Below are positions 17,390 to 26,276 of a stretch of DNA of 64,000 nucleotides, in pieces (within the stretch, counting starts at the first letter, position 1; each line of letters begins with the position of its first letter). Where the stretch lies: assembly GCA_964441775.1 (NCBI GenBank), contig CAYTVL010000004.1:1-64000 (forward strand), read 5' to 3'. Below the pieces are notes generated by a model, which was given only the letters and a program-made list of their open reading frames with translations, ran no database searches and was not told the DNA's origin. The position numbers were made by a program, and so were the translations under genes. The stretch comes from SYOC01 sp964441775. Its GTDB lineage: Bacteria > Desulfobacterota > Binatia > Bin18.

Positions 17390-18879
17390 GGTACTGGTTC
17401 CTCGTGTGGCGACGACACGATCAGCGCTGGTTTGCGCGTATGCCAGGCCGTGGCCTGTTCATACGCGTACGCAGTTTGCAGGAGCGTCGCTTCACCAAAG
17501 GGTTGACCGATTAATTGCAGACCAATCGGCAAGCCTTGGCGATCAAAGCCGCAGGGAAGGGAGAGTCCCGGCAGCCCGCTGAGATTCACAGCGATGGTGA
17601 GAATATCAGACAGATACATGGTCAAGGGATCGTCTATTTTTTCCCCCACACGGAAAGCGGTCGTCGGTGCGACCGGGGTGACGATCAGATCACAGTGGGT
17701 AAACGCCTTGAGGAAATCTTCACGAATGAGCGTGCGCACTTTTTGCGCCCGGACGTAGTAAGCGTCGTAGTACCCGGCGGACAACACATACGTGCCTAAC
17801 AAGATGCGTCGTTTCACTTCTTTGCCAAAGCCTTCCGCTCGCGATTTTTGGTAGATGGCGTCGAGTCCGGCGGCGTGAGTCGTGCGATGGCCGTATTTCA
17901 TGCCATCATAGCGCGCGAGATTAGAGCTGGCTTCGGCGGTGGCGATGAGATAATACGCGGCAGTGGCATATTCCGTGTGCGGTAAGGAAATCGGGACCGG
18001 CTGGGCGCCTAACGCGCGGAAATGCTGCAGGGCGTCCTGCACAGCGGATTGGACTTCGGGTTGTAAGCCTTCGCTAAAGTATTCTTTGGGAACTCCGAGA
18101 CGAAGTCCGTGAACGCCACCTTGCAAATGCGCCTGGTAATCCGGCGTAGGCAGATCGACTGACGTGGAATCGTGGGGGTCGTGGGCCGCTATGGCTTGCA
18201 GGACGAGGGCGCAGTCGCGTACATCTTTGGTGAATGTCCCGACTTGGTCGAGCGATGAGGCGTAAGCGATCACGCCGAAACGGCTGACGCGACCGTACGT
18301 GGGTTTGAGCCCGACCACGCCACAAAACGAAGCTGGTAAGCGGATGGAGCCGCCGGTGTCGGTTCCTAAAGAAGCCAGGGCTTGGTCTGCGGCGATCGCC
18401 GTCGCCGAGCCGCCGGACGAACCACCAGGGACGCGAGTGAGATCCCACGGGTTGCGCGTTGTGGTGAATGCTGAGTTCTCGTTTGACGAGCCCATCGCGA
18501 ATTCGTCACAATTCACTTTGCCGATGAGGACCGCTCCGGCCTCCCGCAGGTGGCGCACCACGGTCGCGTCGTAGGGGGGCGTGAACTGAGCAAGGATGCG
18601 TGAGCCAGCGGTTGTGCGTAGACCTTTCGTCAGGATGACGTCCTTAATGGCAACAGGGACGCCACATAGTGGAGAAGCTGCCGTGTGTGCCGCGAGATGG
18701 CGGTCCGCCGCTTGCGCTTGACGCAACGCCTCTTCTGCGTTGACGGTCACATATGAATGAATCTGGGCGTCCGTAGCGTCAATGCGTGCGAGGACCGCAC
18801 GCGTGAGTTCTTCGGAAGAAAGGTCACGGGCTCGCAGCAACATGGTGGCTTCGTGGATAGTGAGACTAGACGGTGTCAT
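17386..18879 (-). CDS. gatA: Asp-tRNA(Asn)/Glu-tRNA(Gln) amidotransferase subunit A
   Basis: Amidase subunit that releases ammonia from glutamine. 497 residues. The amidase Ser-cisSer-Lys triad is visible: Lys in VPVAIKDVI, the signature GGSSGGSATAIAADQALASL and nucleophile Ser in LGTDTGGSIRLPASFCG. The usual ending AYEQATAWH is present. It lies 35 bases after gatC and overlaps gatB. Confidence 0.97.
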   Translation of the reverse strand: MTPSSLTIHEATMLLRARDLSSEELTRAVLARIDATDAQIHSYVTVNAEEALRQAQAADRHLAAHTAASPLCGVPVAIKDVILTKGLRTTAGSRILAQFTPPYDATVVRHLREAGAVLIGKVNCDEFAMGSSNENSAFTTTRNPWDLTRVPGGSSGGSATAIAADQALASLGTDTGGSIRLPASFCGVVGLKPTYGRVSRFGVIAYASSLDQVGTFTKDVRDCALVLQAIAAHDPHDSTSVDLPTPDYQAHLQGGVHGLRLGVPKEYFSEGLQPEVQSAVQDALQHFRALGAQPVPISLPHTEYATAAYYLIATAEASSNLARYDGMKYGHRTTHAAGLDAIYQKSRAEGFGKEVKRRILLGTYVLSAGYYDAYYVRAQKVRTLIREDFLKAFTHCDLIVTPVAPTTAFRVGEKIDDPLTMYLSDILTIAVNLSGLPGLSLPCGFDRQGLPIGLQLIGQPFGEATLLQTAYAYEQATAWHTRKPALIVSSPHEEPVP

Positions 18880-18914
18880 GGAGTAACGGTGGCGAGCGAC
18901 GCTGAAGAGGCCGG

Positions 18915-19202
18915 TTATTCGATAATTTTCGGAACTTTGAAAAAGTGGTCTTCCCGTGCGGGAGCGTTCGCCAGGAGTGCGTCGGGGGTCGGTTGATTGG
19001 TCACACGATCTTCACGCAAGGGACTCGGTACGGTGACGGCGTGCGCTGTGGGCTCGACCTCACTGGTATCGAGCGTGTTGAGTTTCTCCACATAGGTGAG
19101 GATCTTATTGAAATGAGTGACCAGTTCCTGTTCTTCGTGCGCCGTCAGTTCGAGACGCGCTAGCGCAGCGATCCGTCGGATTTCCTCGCACGTAACGCTC
19201 AC
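18915..19202 (-). CDS. gatC: Asp-tRNA(Asn)/Glu-tRNA(Gln) amidotransferase subunit C
   Basis: Small 95-residue stabilising subunit wrapping around GatA. Starts at GTG 19202 (AAAGGAG about a dozen bases upstream). Family pattern: EEIRRIAALARLELTAHEEQ, LVTHFNKILTYVEKLNTLDT, LREDRVTNQPTPDALLANAP and the final VPKIIE. First gene of the gatCAB-acyl-CoA dehydrogenase run. Confidence 0.95.
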   Translation of the reverse strand: MSVTCEEIRRIAALARLELTAHEEQELVTHFNKILTYVEKLNTLDTSEVEPTAHAVTVPSPLREDRVTNQPTPDALLANAPAREDHFFKVPKIIE

Positions 19203-19376
19203 CGGATGACCTGCTCCTTTCCTCCGCTGTAGTGCTCCGCAGTGACTGTCGGTTCTGTGTCGAACGAGGCGTCAGTGTGACATAGAGTCAGGAAAGATGC
19301 AACGGAAGCTGGCGGAGACACCGGCGACTCCTACGTGGTCTTGATTGCGACCAAAGCTCTCGGTTAGGCTACTGGC

Positions 19377-19781
19377 ATGCGTACCGGAGTAGACAAGCAT
19401 GATCTTGGGCGTTTGGGGGAGGACCTTGCGGAGCGGTTCTTGCGCGCGCGGTGCTGCGTGATTGTGGCGCGGAACTATCGGTGTGCGTATGGTGAAATTG
19501 ATCTGGTAGTGGAAGATCACCACACGCTTGTGTTTGTCGAAGTGCGTTCTCATACGAGTCCACTGTTTGGTGATCCACTTGAATCGGTGACGCTGCGGAA
19601 ACAGCGGCAAATCGCCAAGGCCGCCTCACATTATGTGTTGCGACACCGAATTGAGAATCGTCCGCTGCGATTCGACGTGATTGGGATTCAGTGGCGGGAC
19701 GGCGTTCCGCACCTCACGCATATCCCAGGAGCGTTCGAATGGCCTGCCGGGCAGGGAAGAGGGGGGTATGTTAGATATTAA
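19377..19781 (+). CDS. yraN: YraN/UPF0102 family nuclease-like protein
   Basis: 134 residues of the UPF0102 family, which has a restriction-endonuclease-like core. Motifs: LGRLGEDLAERFLRARCC, GEIDLVVEDHHTLVFVEVRS (the D and ExK-like positions of the nuclease fold), and SVTLRKQRQIAKAASHYV. Cellular role is not settled; it is often next to rnhB or DNA repair genes. Here it overlaps serS by 14 bases. Confidence 0.92.
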   Translation: MRTGVDKHDLGRLGEDLAERFLRARCCVIVARNYRCAYGEIDLVVEDHHTLVFVEVRSHTSPLFGDPLESVTLRKQRQIAKAASHYVLRHRIENRPLRFDVIGIQWRDGVPHLTHIPGAFEWPAGQGRGGYVRY

Positions 19782-21048
19782 ACTGATTCGTGAACAACCT
19801 GATTTTGTGAAAGCTGAACTTGAGAAGGTTGGTTTTGCCGGACGCCATATCGATGCTTTGCTTGAATTGGATAGTCGTCGCCGCGCCAAGATCCACGAGA
19901 CTGAGTCTCTCAAGGCTCAGCGGTCCTCCCGTTCGCAAGACCTCCGAAAAATAGCCGATATGCCGATGCGTGAGGCGGCCGTGGCGGCACTCCGGGAGGT
20001 GGGGGTTCGCATCGCCGTGCTTGAGAAAGAAACGCAAACGCTCGAAGAGGAATTTCACCAACGGTTACTAGAAATTCCCAATCTTCCGCATCCTCGCGTG
20101 CCGTTGGGGCGAGATGATCAGGAGAACGTGGTGGTGCGCACGGTTGGGGAGCTACCGACCTTTGGATTTTCCCCACGACCGCATTGGGAGCTTGGCGAAC
20201 GCCTCGGCATTCTCGATTTCGAGCGGGGCGTGAAAATTTCCGGGTCACGGTTCTACGTGCTGAAAGCTGCGGGGGCGCGGTTACAGCGCGCCCTGATTAG
20301 TTGGATGTTGGATTTACATGTCCGGCAGCACGGCTATACGGAAGTGTATCCGCCGGCGATGGTGAAGGGCGATTGTCTGGTGGGCACGGGAAATCTTCCG
20401 AAATTTGGAGAGAATCTCTACCGAGACCATGAAGAAGATTTTTGGTGGGTGCCGACAGCAGAAGTGCCGGTGACGAATCTCTATCGCGAGGAAATTCTCG
20501 ACGCAGGGGCGCTACCGATCTATCATGTGGCGTACTCGCCGTGTTTTCGGCGTGAGAAGATGTCGGCGGGGCGAGATGTACGCGGCATAAAGCGTGGTCA
20601 TCAATTTGATAAAGTTGAAATGGTGAAATTTGTGGAGCCGGCAACCTCGGACGCTGAACTTGACACGTTAGTGGATAATGCCGAGGAGGTCTGTCGCAAG
20701 CTGCACATTCCGCATCGAGTGGTGCAGATGTGTACGGGAGATCTCAGTTTTACCGCAGCAATTAAATATGATGTAGAAATGTGGGCTGCAGGGTGTCAAG
20801 AGTGGCTGGAAGTGAGTTCGTGCTCGAACTTTCGAGATTTCCAAGCCCGGCGGGCGCGGATTCGGTATCGTGCAACGCCGGGAGCACGACCAGAATTCGT
20901 GCATACCTTGAATGGATCAGGATTGGCGCTACCGCGCGTGATGATCGCAGTGCTAGAGAACTATCAGCAAGAAGATGGGAGTGTGGAGATTCCTGCGGTT
21001 CTCCGTCCTTACATGGGAGGGGAAGAAAGGATAGCGGCTGTTCAGTGA
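19768..21048 (+). CDS. serS: Seryl-tRNA synthetase
   Basis: Charges tRNA-Ser (and tRNA-Sec). 426 residues from ATG 19768 (MLDIKLIREQPDFVK), preceded by GAGGGGGG. The N-terminal long helical arm binds the tRNA variable arm; class II motifs follow: motif 2 in YHVAYSPCFRREKMSAGRDVRGIKRGHQFDKVE region and motif 3 LNGSGLALPRVMIAVLENYQ. Normal length. A tRNA-Ser gene is also in this window (39572-39661). Confidence 0.97.
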   Translation: MLDIKLIREQPDFVKAELEKVGFAGRHIDALLELDSRRRAKIHETESLKAQRSSRSQDLRKIADMPMREAAVAALREVGVRIAVLEKETQTLEEEFHQRLLEIPNLPHPRVPLGRDDQENVVVRTVGELPTFGFSPRPHWELGERLGILDFERGVKISGSRFYVLKAAGARLQRALISWMLDLHVRQHGYTEVYPPAMVKGDCLVGTGNLPKFGENLYRDHEEDFWWVPTAEVPVTNLYREEILDAGALPIYHVAYSPCFRREKMSAGRDVRGIKRGHQFDKVEMVKFVEPATSDAELDTLVDNAEEVCRKLHIPHRVVQMCTGDLSFTAAIKYDVEMWAAGCQEWLEVSSCSNFRDFQARRARIRYRATPGARPEFVHTLNGSGLALPRVMIAVLENYQQEDGSVEIPAVLRPYMGGEERIAAVQ

Positions 21049-21050
21049 AG

Positions 21051-21767
21051 ATGAATTGTGTGATTGCGGTTTTGAGGTTCTTCTTTGGGGTAGTGTTGTG
21101 GGGAGAAGGCTATGGGAGCGCTTACGAGGTGGTGGCAGTGACCGATGGAGGTACGATTCGTGGCGAAGTGCTCTATGCTGGTCCTCCGGTGGCGATGCGG
21201 ACGATAGAAATCTCCAAAGATCAAGAAGTGTGCGGAAAGACAGAAAAGGTTGAGGAAGCTGTTGTGGTAGGGAAGGGACGAGGGCTAGAGAATGTGGTGG
21301 TATTTATTGCGGATATTCAGAAAGGGAAAGGATTTCTTGAAACCAGTGTAGTGCTTGACCAACGAGAGTGCCGGTATAGTCCTCACATCGTATTAACGCC
21401 AATTGGGAGGCCGTTAACGATTTTCAACCATGATGGCATTCTGCATAGTGTCCATACGCATAGTGTCGTTAATCCTGCATTCAATCGTGCTCAGTCCAAA
21501 TTTAAGACTGAGTTGGTAGAAACTTTTCTTCAGCCTGAAACAATACCGGTAACTTGTGATGTCCATAGTTGGATGAATGGTTGGATAGTGACGCAACCGC
21601 ATCCATATTTTGCAGTGACCGATGCTGAGGGATCGTTTATATTTACGCAGGTTCCGGCTGGACAATATGTACTGAAGTTTTGGCATGAAGTTTTTGGGGG
21701 TTGGGAGGAGAGTGTTGTTGTTGATCGAGGGGGTGAGACGAGGGTTACAAGTCGGCTTGGGCAATGA
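21051..21767 (+). CDS. Exported cupredoxin-like protein with a C-terminal beta domain
   Basis: About 238 residues; ATG 21051 lies two bases after the serS stop (a GTG at 21045 is also in frame). Signal peptide MNCVIAVLRFFFGVVLWGEG. The middle holds a copper-site-like set: FNHDGILHSVHTHS and, later, PVTCDVHSWMNGWI (Cys-x2-His-x2-Met), followed by a carboxypeptidase-regulatory-like beta domain (YFAVTDAEGSFIFTQVPAGQYVLKFWHE). Proteins of this build have been called methylamine-utilisation or plastocyanin-like. Metal binding is inferred. Its link with serS is probably positional only. Confidence 0.82.
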   Translation: MNCVIAVLRFFFGVVLWGEGYGSAYEVVAVTDGGTIRGEVLYAGPPVAMRTIEISKDQEVCGKTEKVEEAVVVGKGRGLENVVVFIADIQKGKGFLETSVVLDQRECRYSPHIVLTPIGRPLTIFNHDGILHSVHTHSVVNPAFNRAQSKFKTELVETFLQPETIPVTCDVHSWMNGWIVTQPHPYFAVTDAEGSFIFTQVPAGQYVLKFWHEVFGGWEESVVVDRGGETRVTSRLGQ

Positions 21768-21797
21768 GAGAATCTAGGGCTCTATATAATCTTTAAA

Positions 21798-21809
21798 TTG
21801 ACTATAGTC
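21798..21809. repeat. Partial copy of the 21.9-kb palindrome core
   Basis: TTGACTATAGTC, identical to the left-centre of the palindrome at 21899-21930 and exactly 110 bases from it. Here the right arm reads CCAA instead of AA, so the palindrome is imperfect (TTG-ACTATAGTC-CAA). Confidence 0.5.
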
Positions 21810-21898
21810 CAAAACTAATTATCCGATCAGCCTACTTTTTTCATTCCGATGTGTCACATAATATCTCACACTAGGAATGAATGCAGGTAGGTTTTGAA

Positions 21899-21930
21899 AA
21901 GTAATTATTGACTATAGTCAATAATTACTT
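21899..21930. repeat. Perfect 32-nt palindrome
   Basis: Sixteen bases each side of the centre at 21914/21915 are perfectly self-complementary with no loop; the core is TTGACTATAGTCAA. With no loop it suits a protein dimer binding site rather than an RNA terminator. It lies between the cupredoxin-like gene and an IS200/IS605 transposase fossil, so it may be an operator, or a relic of the element's end. Nothing coding is visible in 21768-22026. Confidence 0.6.
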
Positions 21931-22026
21931 CATGATTCTCTCTTATCCTCAAGAAAGATAACAGCCATACTACTCACTAATTTTGAACCGTTCATCGTTC
22001 TGGGTCTCAGCATCTTTTTTGCAAAT

Positions 22027-22303
22027 CTATGCCACAATCGTCTCGCCCCCGACGTTGCCACTGGAGCACACGAAGTAGCCACGCATCCACAGATACTGGC
22101 CCCAGAACCCTAGCGCAATTTACAGTGATCACTCGACAGCTCGTGCATCGTTTTCCCTTTGATAGCTTGCATCATCCAGCTCGGAGTCAGATGCATGCTC
22201 AGAGCAGCAGGGGCACGTGATCCGGACGAACATGACTCGCCAAAACCTCAATGTCGTTACCCAGACACATTTGCCGGAGCACGTCCCGCTTATCATAGAT
22301 TTA
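22027..22303 (-). pseudogene. IS200/IS605-type transposase TnpA, decayed
   Basis: Reading the minus strand from about 22303: RDVLRQMCLGNDIEVLASHV, RPDHVPLLL, a frame change, SMHLTPSWMMQAIKGKTMHE, LSSDHCKLR, a stop and second frame change, then WGQYLWMRGYFVCSSGNV and a stop at 22027. This order matches the Y1 transposase family (the DHVHLLVSxP metal-binding HUH region, KGKT/SS, WGxxxWxRGYF). The HUH motif itself is damaged (DHVPL instead of DHVHL). With two frameshifts and an internal stop it cannot be active; the N-terminus is not recognisable. Confidence 0.78.
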
Positions 22304-22362
22304 TTTTCATAATAAATATTATCAGACATAAAAATGGAGACTTGATGTTTCTTTCTCTCAAT

Positions 22363-23037
22363 CTACTTTCCGAGTTTCTGTTGCACCACGCTGGCAAACG
22401 GAGAATTCGGGAAGTTGGTCACGAATTTATCGCGCGCGCCATTTGCAGCAGCACTATCTCCACTAGCCTCAGCCACACGCGCTAAGGAAAGCAATGCCTC
22501 TCCCACAAGAGGTCCGTCTAACGCCACCGCCTCATCATAGGCTCTTCGAGCTGACGGCAAATCGTTTTGTTTTTCCGCATTGCTTCCTGCCATCACTAAT
22601 AATACCTGAGAGAGGTATGCGGAGTCATCGTTTTGATATCTCTGTATTTCGAGAAGTTTTTTGGCTTCATCTAACTTCCCGCTCTGCCGATAGGCTTCGA
22701 CTAAGTACCAACACGCTAACTGCCCTCGTGCACTGGCCTCAGAACCGATTTGGGCATTTGCTCTTTCTAAGAGGGGAATGGCCTCTTCTCTTTTTCCGTT
22801 TTGCATAGCGGCAATTCCATCATGAAGCGATTTCAGAGCAGCCGTAGTTTGATGCTGACGATAGAGAAGAAAGAAGGAAAGGCAGAGCAGGAATGCGCCT
22901 ACCCCCCCACTCCACCACCAAAGCTGAGATGGGGTTCCTGACGCTAGAAAGGTCTTTAACTGAGCGTCGAATGATGTGGGAACAGGTTGACGACGAAGAG
23001 AAGATGGGGAGCGAGAAATTGAACGAAGTCGCACCAT
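22363..23037 (-). CDS. Membrane-anchored TPR protein (YfgM-like)
   Basis: 224 residues. One transmembrane helix at about 36-62 (SQLWWWSGGVGAFLLCLSFF), a small cytoplasmic N-terminus, and an outside helical region of tetratricopeptide-like repeats (IPLLERANAQIG, CWYLVEAYRQSGKLDEAKKL, SARRAYDEAVAL, ALLSLARVAEASGDSAAANG). The layout matches the Tpr_21/YfgM family, which assists the Sec translocon and periplasmic chaperones. It lies 40 bases after the bifunctional nuclease family gene. Confidence 0.8.
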   Translation of the reverse strand: MVRLRSISRSPSSLRRQPVPTSFDAQLKTFLASGTPSQLWWWSGGVGAFLLCLSFFLLYRQHQTTAALKSLHDGIAAMQNGKREEAIPLLERANAQIGSEASARGQLACWYLVEAYRQSGKLDEAKKLLEIQRYQNDDSAYLSQVLLVMAGSNAEKQNDLPSARRAYDEAVALDGPLVGEALLSLARVAEASGDSAAANGARDKFVTNFPNSPFASVVQQKLGK

Positions 23038-23077
23038 GAGAGGAGTCGCACGAAGGACACGACGGGGTCTCTTTTTA

Positions 23078-23593
23078 TTACATTTTATATTTGAAATCTT
23101 CTGGAGACATTTTCTCTAGAATCTCTGACCATTTATCTCGTGACACATTCGATAAGTTTTGCTCTTGGGCTTCCTCACTTTGCTGGAGCACGCTGGAAGT
23201 TTCAATTACTTTCTTGGCGACATAAATAGGGCTACGCGTGCGTAACGCTAACGAAATAGCATCGCTTGGTCGCGAATCAATTGTCAACTTTTTCCCACCC
23301 GCTTGTAGATAAATCACAGCATAATACGTGTTATCGCGCAAATCGGTGACCTCTATAGATTCGACCTCCCCTCCAAGATCGACAATGATACCGCGTAGGA
23401 GATCATGCGTCATAGGTCTAGCCATTTTGATGCCTTCTAATTCAGTCGCCATGGCCGTCGCTTCCATGAGACCCACCCAAATAGGGAGCGTGAGTTTGTT
23501 TTCCGCATCTTTCAAAATGACGATCGGAGTCTTCGTCACCGGGTCAAGGGTAAGTCCACCAACCCTCATCTCAATAAAACCCTCTCGGTCCAT
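23078..23593 (-). CDS. Bifunctional nuclease family protein (DUF151)
   Basis: 171 residues. Family pattern: VGGLTLDPVTKTPIVILKD, LPIWVGLMEATAMATELEG, RPMTHDLLRGIIVDLGGEVE and SRPSDAISLALRTRSPIYV (the conserved RPSDAIALA block). Homologues include plant BBD nucleases with DNase and RNase activity; the bacterial role is not clear. A good ribosome site (GGGAGG) precedes ATG 23593. The C-terminal tail ends MSPEDFKYKM. Confidence 0.93.
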   Translation of the reverse strand: MDREGFIEMRVGGLTLDPVTKTPIVILKDAENKLTLPIWVGLMEATAMATELEGIKMARPMTHDLLRGIIVDLGGEVESIEVTDLRDNTYYAVIYLQAGGKKLTIDSRPSDAISLALRTRSPIYVAKKVIETSSVLQQSEEAQEQNLSNVSRDKWSEILEKMSPEDFKYKM

Positions 23594-23662
23594 TATGCCT
23601 CCCTGAGTAGAGAAGGGATTGTACCACCCTCAGAGACGGAGTCAATCCAAAAATACACGGCC

Positions 23663-25075
23663 TCACGCCGTCACGAGTTTATCAATAACGCGGTAGAGCT
23701 GATTGAGATTTCGACATTCCTCGACCAAATCACAATAAGGAGAATAGCGATCCATTTCACTATCTCCAAATCCCCACGTTAGCTTACTCTCCGGATTGAG
23801 CCAGATGACCTGTTTGGCGCGCTGTTTCACATCCCGCAACACCCATTCATGGGGCAGATTGTAGTTGTTCCGCGCGTCACCAAGAACAATGACCGTCGTC
23901 CGTTTATTAATAACAGAGAGATGATCTCGGTGAAACGTGCGAAAAGCACGGCCAAAATCAGAGTGTGCGTAAATGTTAATAATGTTGCCACGTAATGCCA
24001 GATCAATCGCCGCTTGAATCTCATTCTCTTCAAAAAGACGGGTGACCTCGCCAAGGTCTGCCACAAAAATAAAACTGCGCACCCGCGAATATAAATCCTG
24101 GATGGAGTACACGAACTGCAACATGAACCGCGAGACGTTCCGCACCGAATCGGACACGTCGCACATAATCACAACTTGGGGTTTTTCTTTCTTCTTCTTG
24201 TCGACAATGATCCGAAACGGCACGCCCCCGTATTGCAGATTCTTTCTCAAAGTTTGTTGTAAATCGAAGCGCCCGCGCTTTGCTCGTTTTCGGCGGATAG
24301 CAATGACGTGCTTCAGCCGTTGAGCTAGCTTCGCGACCGCCTCTTTCATTTTGCGAATTTCATCATCGCTGAGGTAGTAAAAACTCTTGTCCGCTAGGCT
24401 CCGCATCTTCTGCTGCTCGCGCACCTGAGGATCACGCTTCTCCAATTCCGCGCGGACAAAGCTTCTGACCATATGCGCAAGGTCATGCAACCGACGGTCG
24501 ATATAAGCCATGAGCTTTTCCATTTGCTCAGGACTCAGCCCTGCGTGTTGCAGCGCTTCTTTCAGATTAGCGAGTTCTTGGGTCAATTGGCCAAACCCTA
24601 ACATTTGCGCCAAGGCATTCGCGAATTGCCCTTCTTGAAACGATCGCTGAATGTCTTGCAAATTTGCGCCCTGGGCCGCCTCTCGTAACATACGCTCAAG
24701 CTGCCCCGTATTATTGAGGAGCAGAGATTTGGCGAGCTCAGATAACTCGGAGCCCATCTCTTTGAGCGCCTTTTCAAGTTGTTCAAGAAATTGTTGAAAT
24801 TCCTCCTCGGTCATCTCCATCGCGCCCATGGTCTCTTGCCCAGCCGCTTTAATAATTTCCCCTAAGCCCGTGAAAAAGAGATCAAATAATTCATCAAAGA
24901 CCGGGATATCAACAACACGCTTCACTAACGTCGCCCGCAATGTATCCTTTAAGGTCAGACGGTCACGGATACCCGTCAACCCAACCGCCGTCAGCGTGTC
25001 CATATTTTCCGCCGCAGAAACCTTCAAGCCGTTCTGTCGCAGGAGATGGGTAAATTCAATAAATTTCTCGTCCAT
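23663..25075 (-). CDS. VWA-domain (CoxE-like) protein
   Basis: 470 residues. A long helical N-terminal half (EEFQQFLEQLEKALKEMGSE; heptad-like) is followed by a von Willebrand A domain with MIDAS residues in VVIMCDVSDSVRNVSRF (DxSxS), then HSDFGRAFRTF and VIVLGDARNNYN. It ends with WLNPESKLTWGFGDSEMDRY, typical of the CoxE/MoxR-partner group. Together with the MoxR ATPase 19 bases upstream it forms a chaperone-like pair that inserts metals or remodels a partner complex in known systems. The client is not evident here. Confidence 0.92.
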   Translation of the reverse strand: MDEKFIEFTHLLRQNGLKVSAAENMDTLTAVGLTGIRDRLTLKDTLRATLVKRVVDIPVFDELFDLFFTGLGEIIKAAGQETMGAMEMTEEEFQQFLEQLEKALKEMGSELSELAKSLLLNNTGQLERMLREAAQGANLQDIQRSFQEGQFANALAQMLGFGQLTQELANLKEALQHAGLSPEQMEKLMAYIDRRLHDLAHMVRSFVRAELEKRDPQVREQQKMRSLADKSFYYLSDDEIRKMKEAVAKLAQRLKHVIAIRRKRAKRGRFDLQQTLRKNLQYGGVPFRIIVDKKKKEKPQVVIMCDVSDSVRNVSRFMLQFVYSIQDLYSRVRSFIFVADLGEVTRLFEENEIQAAIDLALRGNIINIYAHSDFGRAFRTFHRDHLSVINKRTTVIVLGDARNNYNLPHEWVLRDVKQRAKQVIWLNPESKLTWGFGDSEMDRYSPYCDLVEECRNLNQLYRVIDKLVTA

Positions 25076-25094
25076 ATCCTATCCCGTGCTTTCT

Positions 25095-26054
25095 TCAATG
25101 CAGGAGATCCTTATCCTCCGCTCCTTCCGACTTGGTGCGAGTTTTCTTTTTCTGCAAAAAGTCCTTCAATTCGGCCTCGGCCTTTTTCACGTCTCCTTCA
25201 TACTTGAGAATAGTGTTGAGCGTATCATTCACCACGGCTTCATCGAGTTGGTCGACATTAAGGAGCGTGAGCGCTTTTGCCCAATCAAGCGTTTCACTAA
25301 TGCTCGGCCCCTTCTTCAGATCGAGCTTGCGGACGCCCTGCACGACCTCCACCACTTCATCAGCCAGCTTTTCAGTAATACCAGGCACTTTCATCCGGAC
25401 AATATCAAGCTCCTGTTTCTTGGGCGGGAAATCAATATAGAGATGCAGACAACGACGCTTCAGTGCGTCTGAGACTTCTCGGGTATTATTACTCGTCAGC
25501 ACAACAATCGGCAGATGCGTCGCGTTGATGGTCCCTAATTCGGGGACGCTCACCTGAAAGTCGCTCAACACTTCCAGTAGAAAGGCTTCAAATTCGCTGT
25601 CTGATTTGTCAATTTCGTCAATCAGTAACACCAATTGATGATCAGCGGAAATCGCCCGCAATAATGGTCGAGGAAGAATAAATTTGGGGGAGAAAAACAC
25701 GCTGTCTTGATCCGCAATGCGGTCGACGGCCTCTTTTAAATTTTTGGTCCCCGCTAACACATCACTAATTTTGTCTTTGAGGATCTGGGTGTATAAAAGC
25801 TGCTTCGCATATTCCCACTCATAGAGCGCCTTTGCCTCATCGAGCCCCTCATAGCATTGCAACCGCACAAGTTCGCAAGCTAAAGAGCCAGCAATCACTT
25901 TCGCTAATTCTGTTTTTCCGACCCCGGCTGGTCCTTCCACAAGAATCGGTTTACGCATGTGGCTTGCTAAGTACACAATAGTGGCAATCCGCCGGTCGCA
26001 GATGTATTTCTGCTCGGCAAATTTGGTAATCACATCATCGATCGAGGCAAACAT
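25095..26054 (-). CDS. MoxR-family AAA+ ATPase
   Basis: 319 residues. Walker A is VEGPAGVGKTELAKV, Walker B LVLLIDEIDKSD, sensor 1 LPIVVLTSNNTREVSDALKRR (with Arg finger), matching the CoxD-type MoxR subgroup. A strong ribosome site (GGGGAGGGAG) precedes ATG 26054. It is cotranscribed with the VWA protein downstream. Confidence 0.95.
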   Translation of the reverse strand: MFASIDDVITKFAEQKYICDRRIATIVYLASHMRKPILVEGPAGVGKTELAKVIAGSLACELVRLQCYEGLDEAKALYEWEYAKQLLYTQILKDKISDVLAGTKNLKEAVDRIADQDSVFFSPKFILPRPLLRAISADHQLVLLIDEIDKSDSEFEAFLLEVLSDFQVSVPELGTINATHLPIVVLTSNNTREVSDALKRRCLHLYIDFPPKKQELDIVRMKVPGITEKLADEVVEVVQGVRKLDLKKGPSISETLDWAKALTLLNVDQLDEAVVNDTLNTILKYEGDVKKAEAELKDFLQKKKTRTKSEGAEDKDLLH

Positions 26055-26120
26055 TCTCCCTCCCCGGCGTCAAGTTTGCGCTACCCTAGCACAGGGGGAA
26101 AGGAAAGACAACGCAAATGG

Positions 26121-26219
26121 GTACTGTCCTAATTTGGACCCTCTCGTGATTGTCCCGAAAGAAAATCTGAGTATTTGCAACGGCAAATTAGGACACTTCA
26201 CTTGAAATTAGAACAGTAC
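26121..26219. repeat. Nested inverted-repeat element of about 100 bases
   Basis: The outer arms GTACTGTCCTAATTT (26121-26135) and AAATTAGAACAGTAC (26205-26219) pair with one mismatch. An inner pair, TGTCCTAATTTG (26125-26136) and CAAATTAGGACA (26184-26195), is perfect, so the left arm can pair with either right copy. No ORF lies inside. This resembles the ends of a small non-autonomous element or the scar of an IS. It occupies most of the 26055-26276 gap. Confidence 0.55.
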
Positions 26220-26276
26220 TCGCAAACGCCACACTCTTGCCAGCCCCAGGGCTTCTCCTTATACTCTGCTTCCGCC

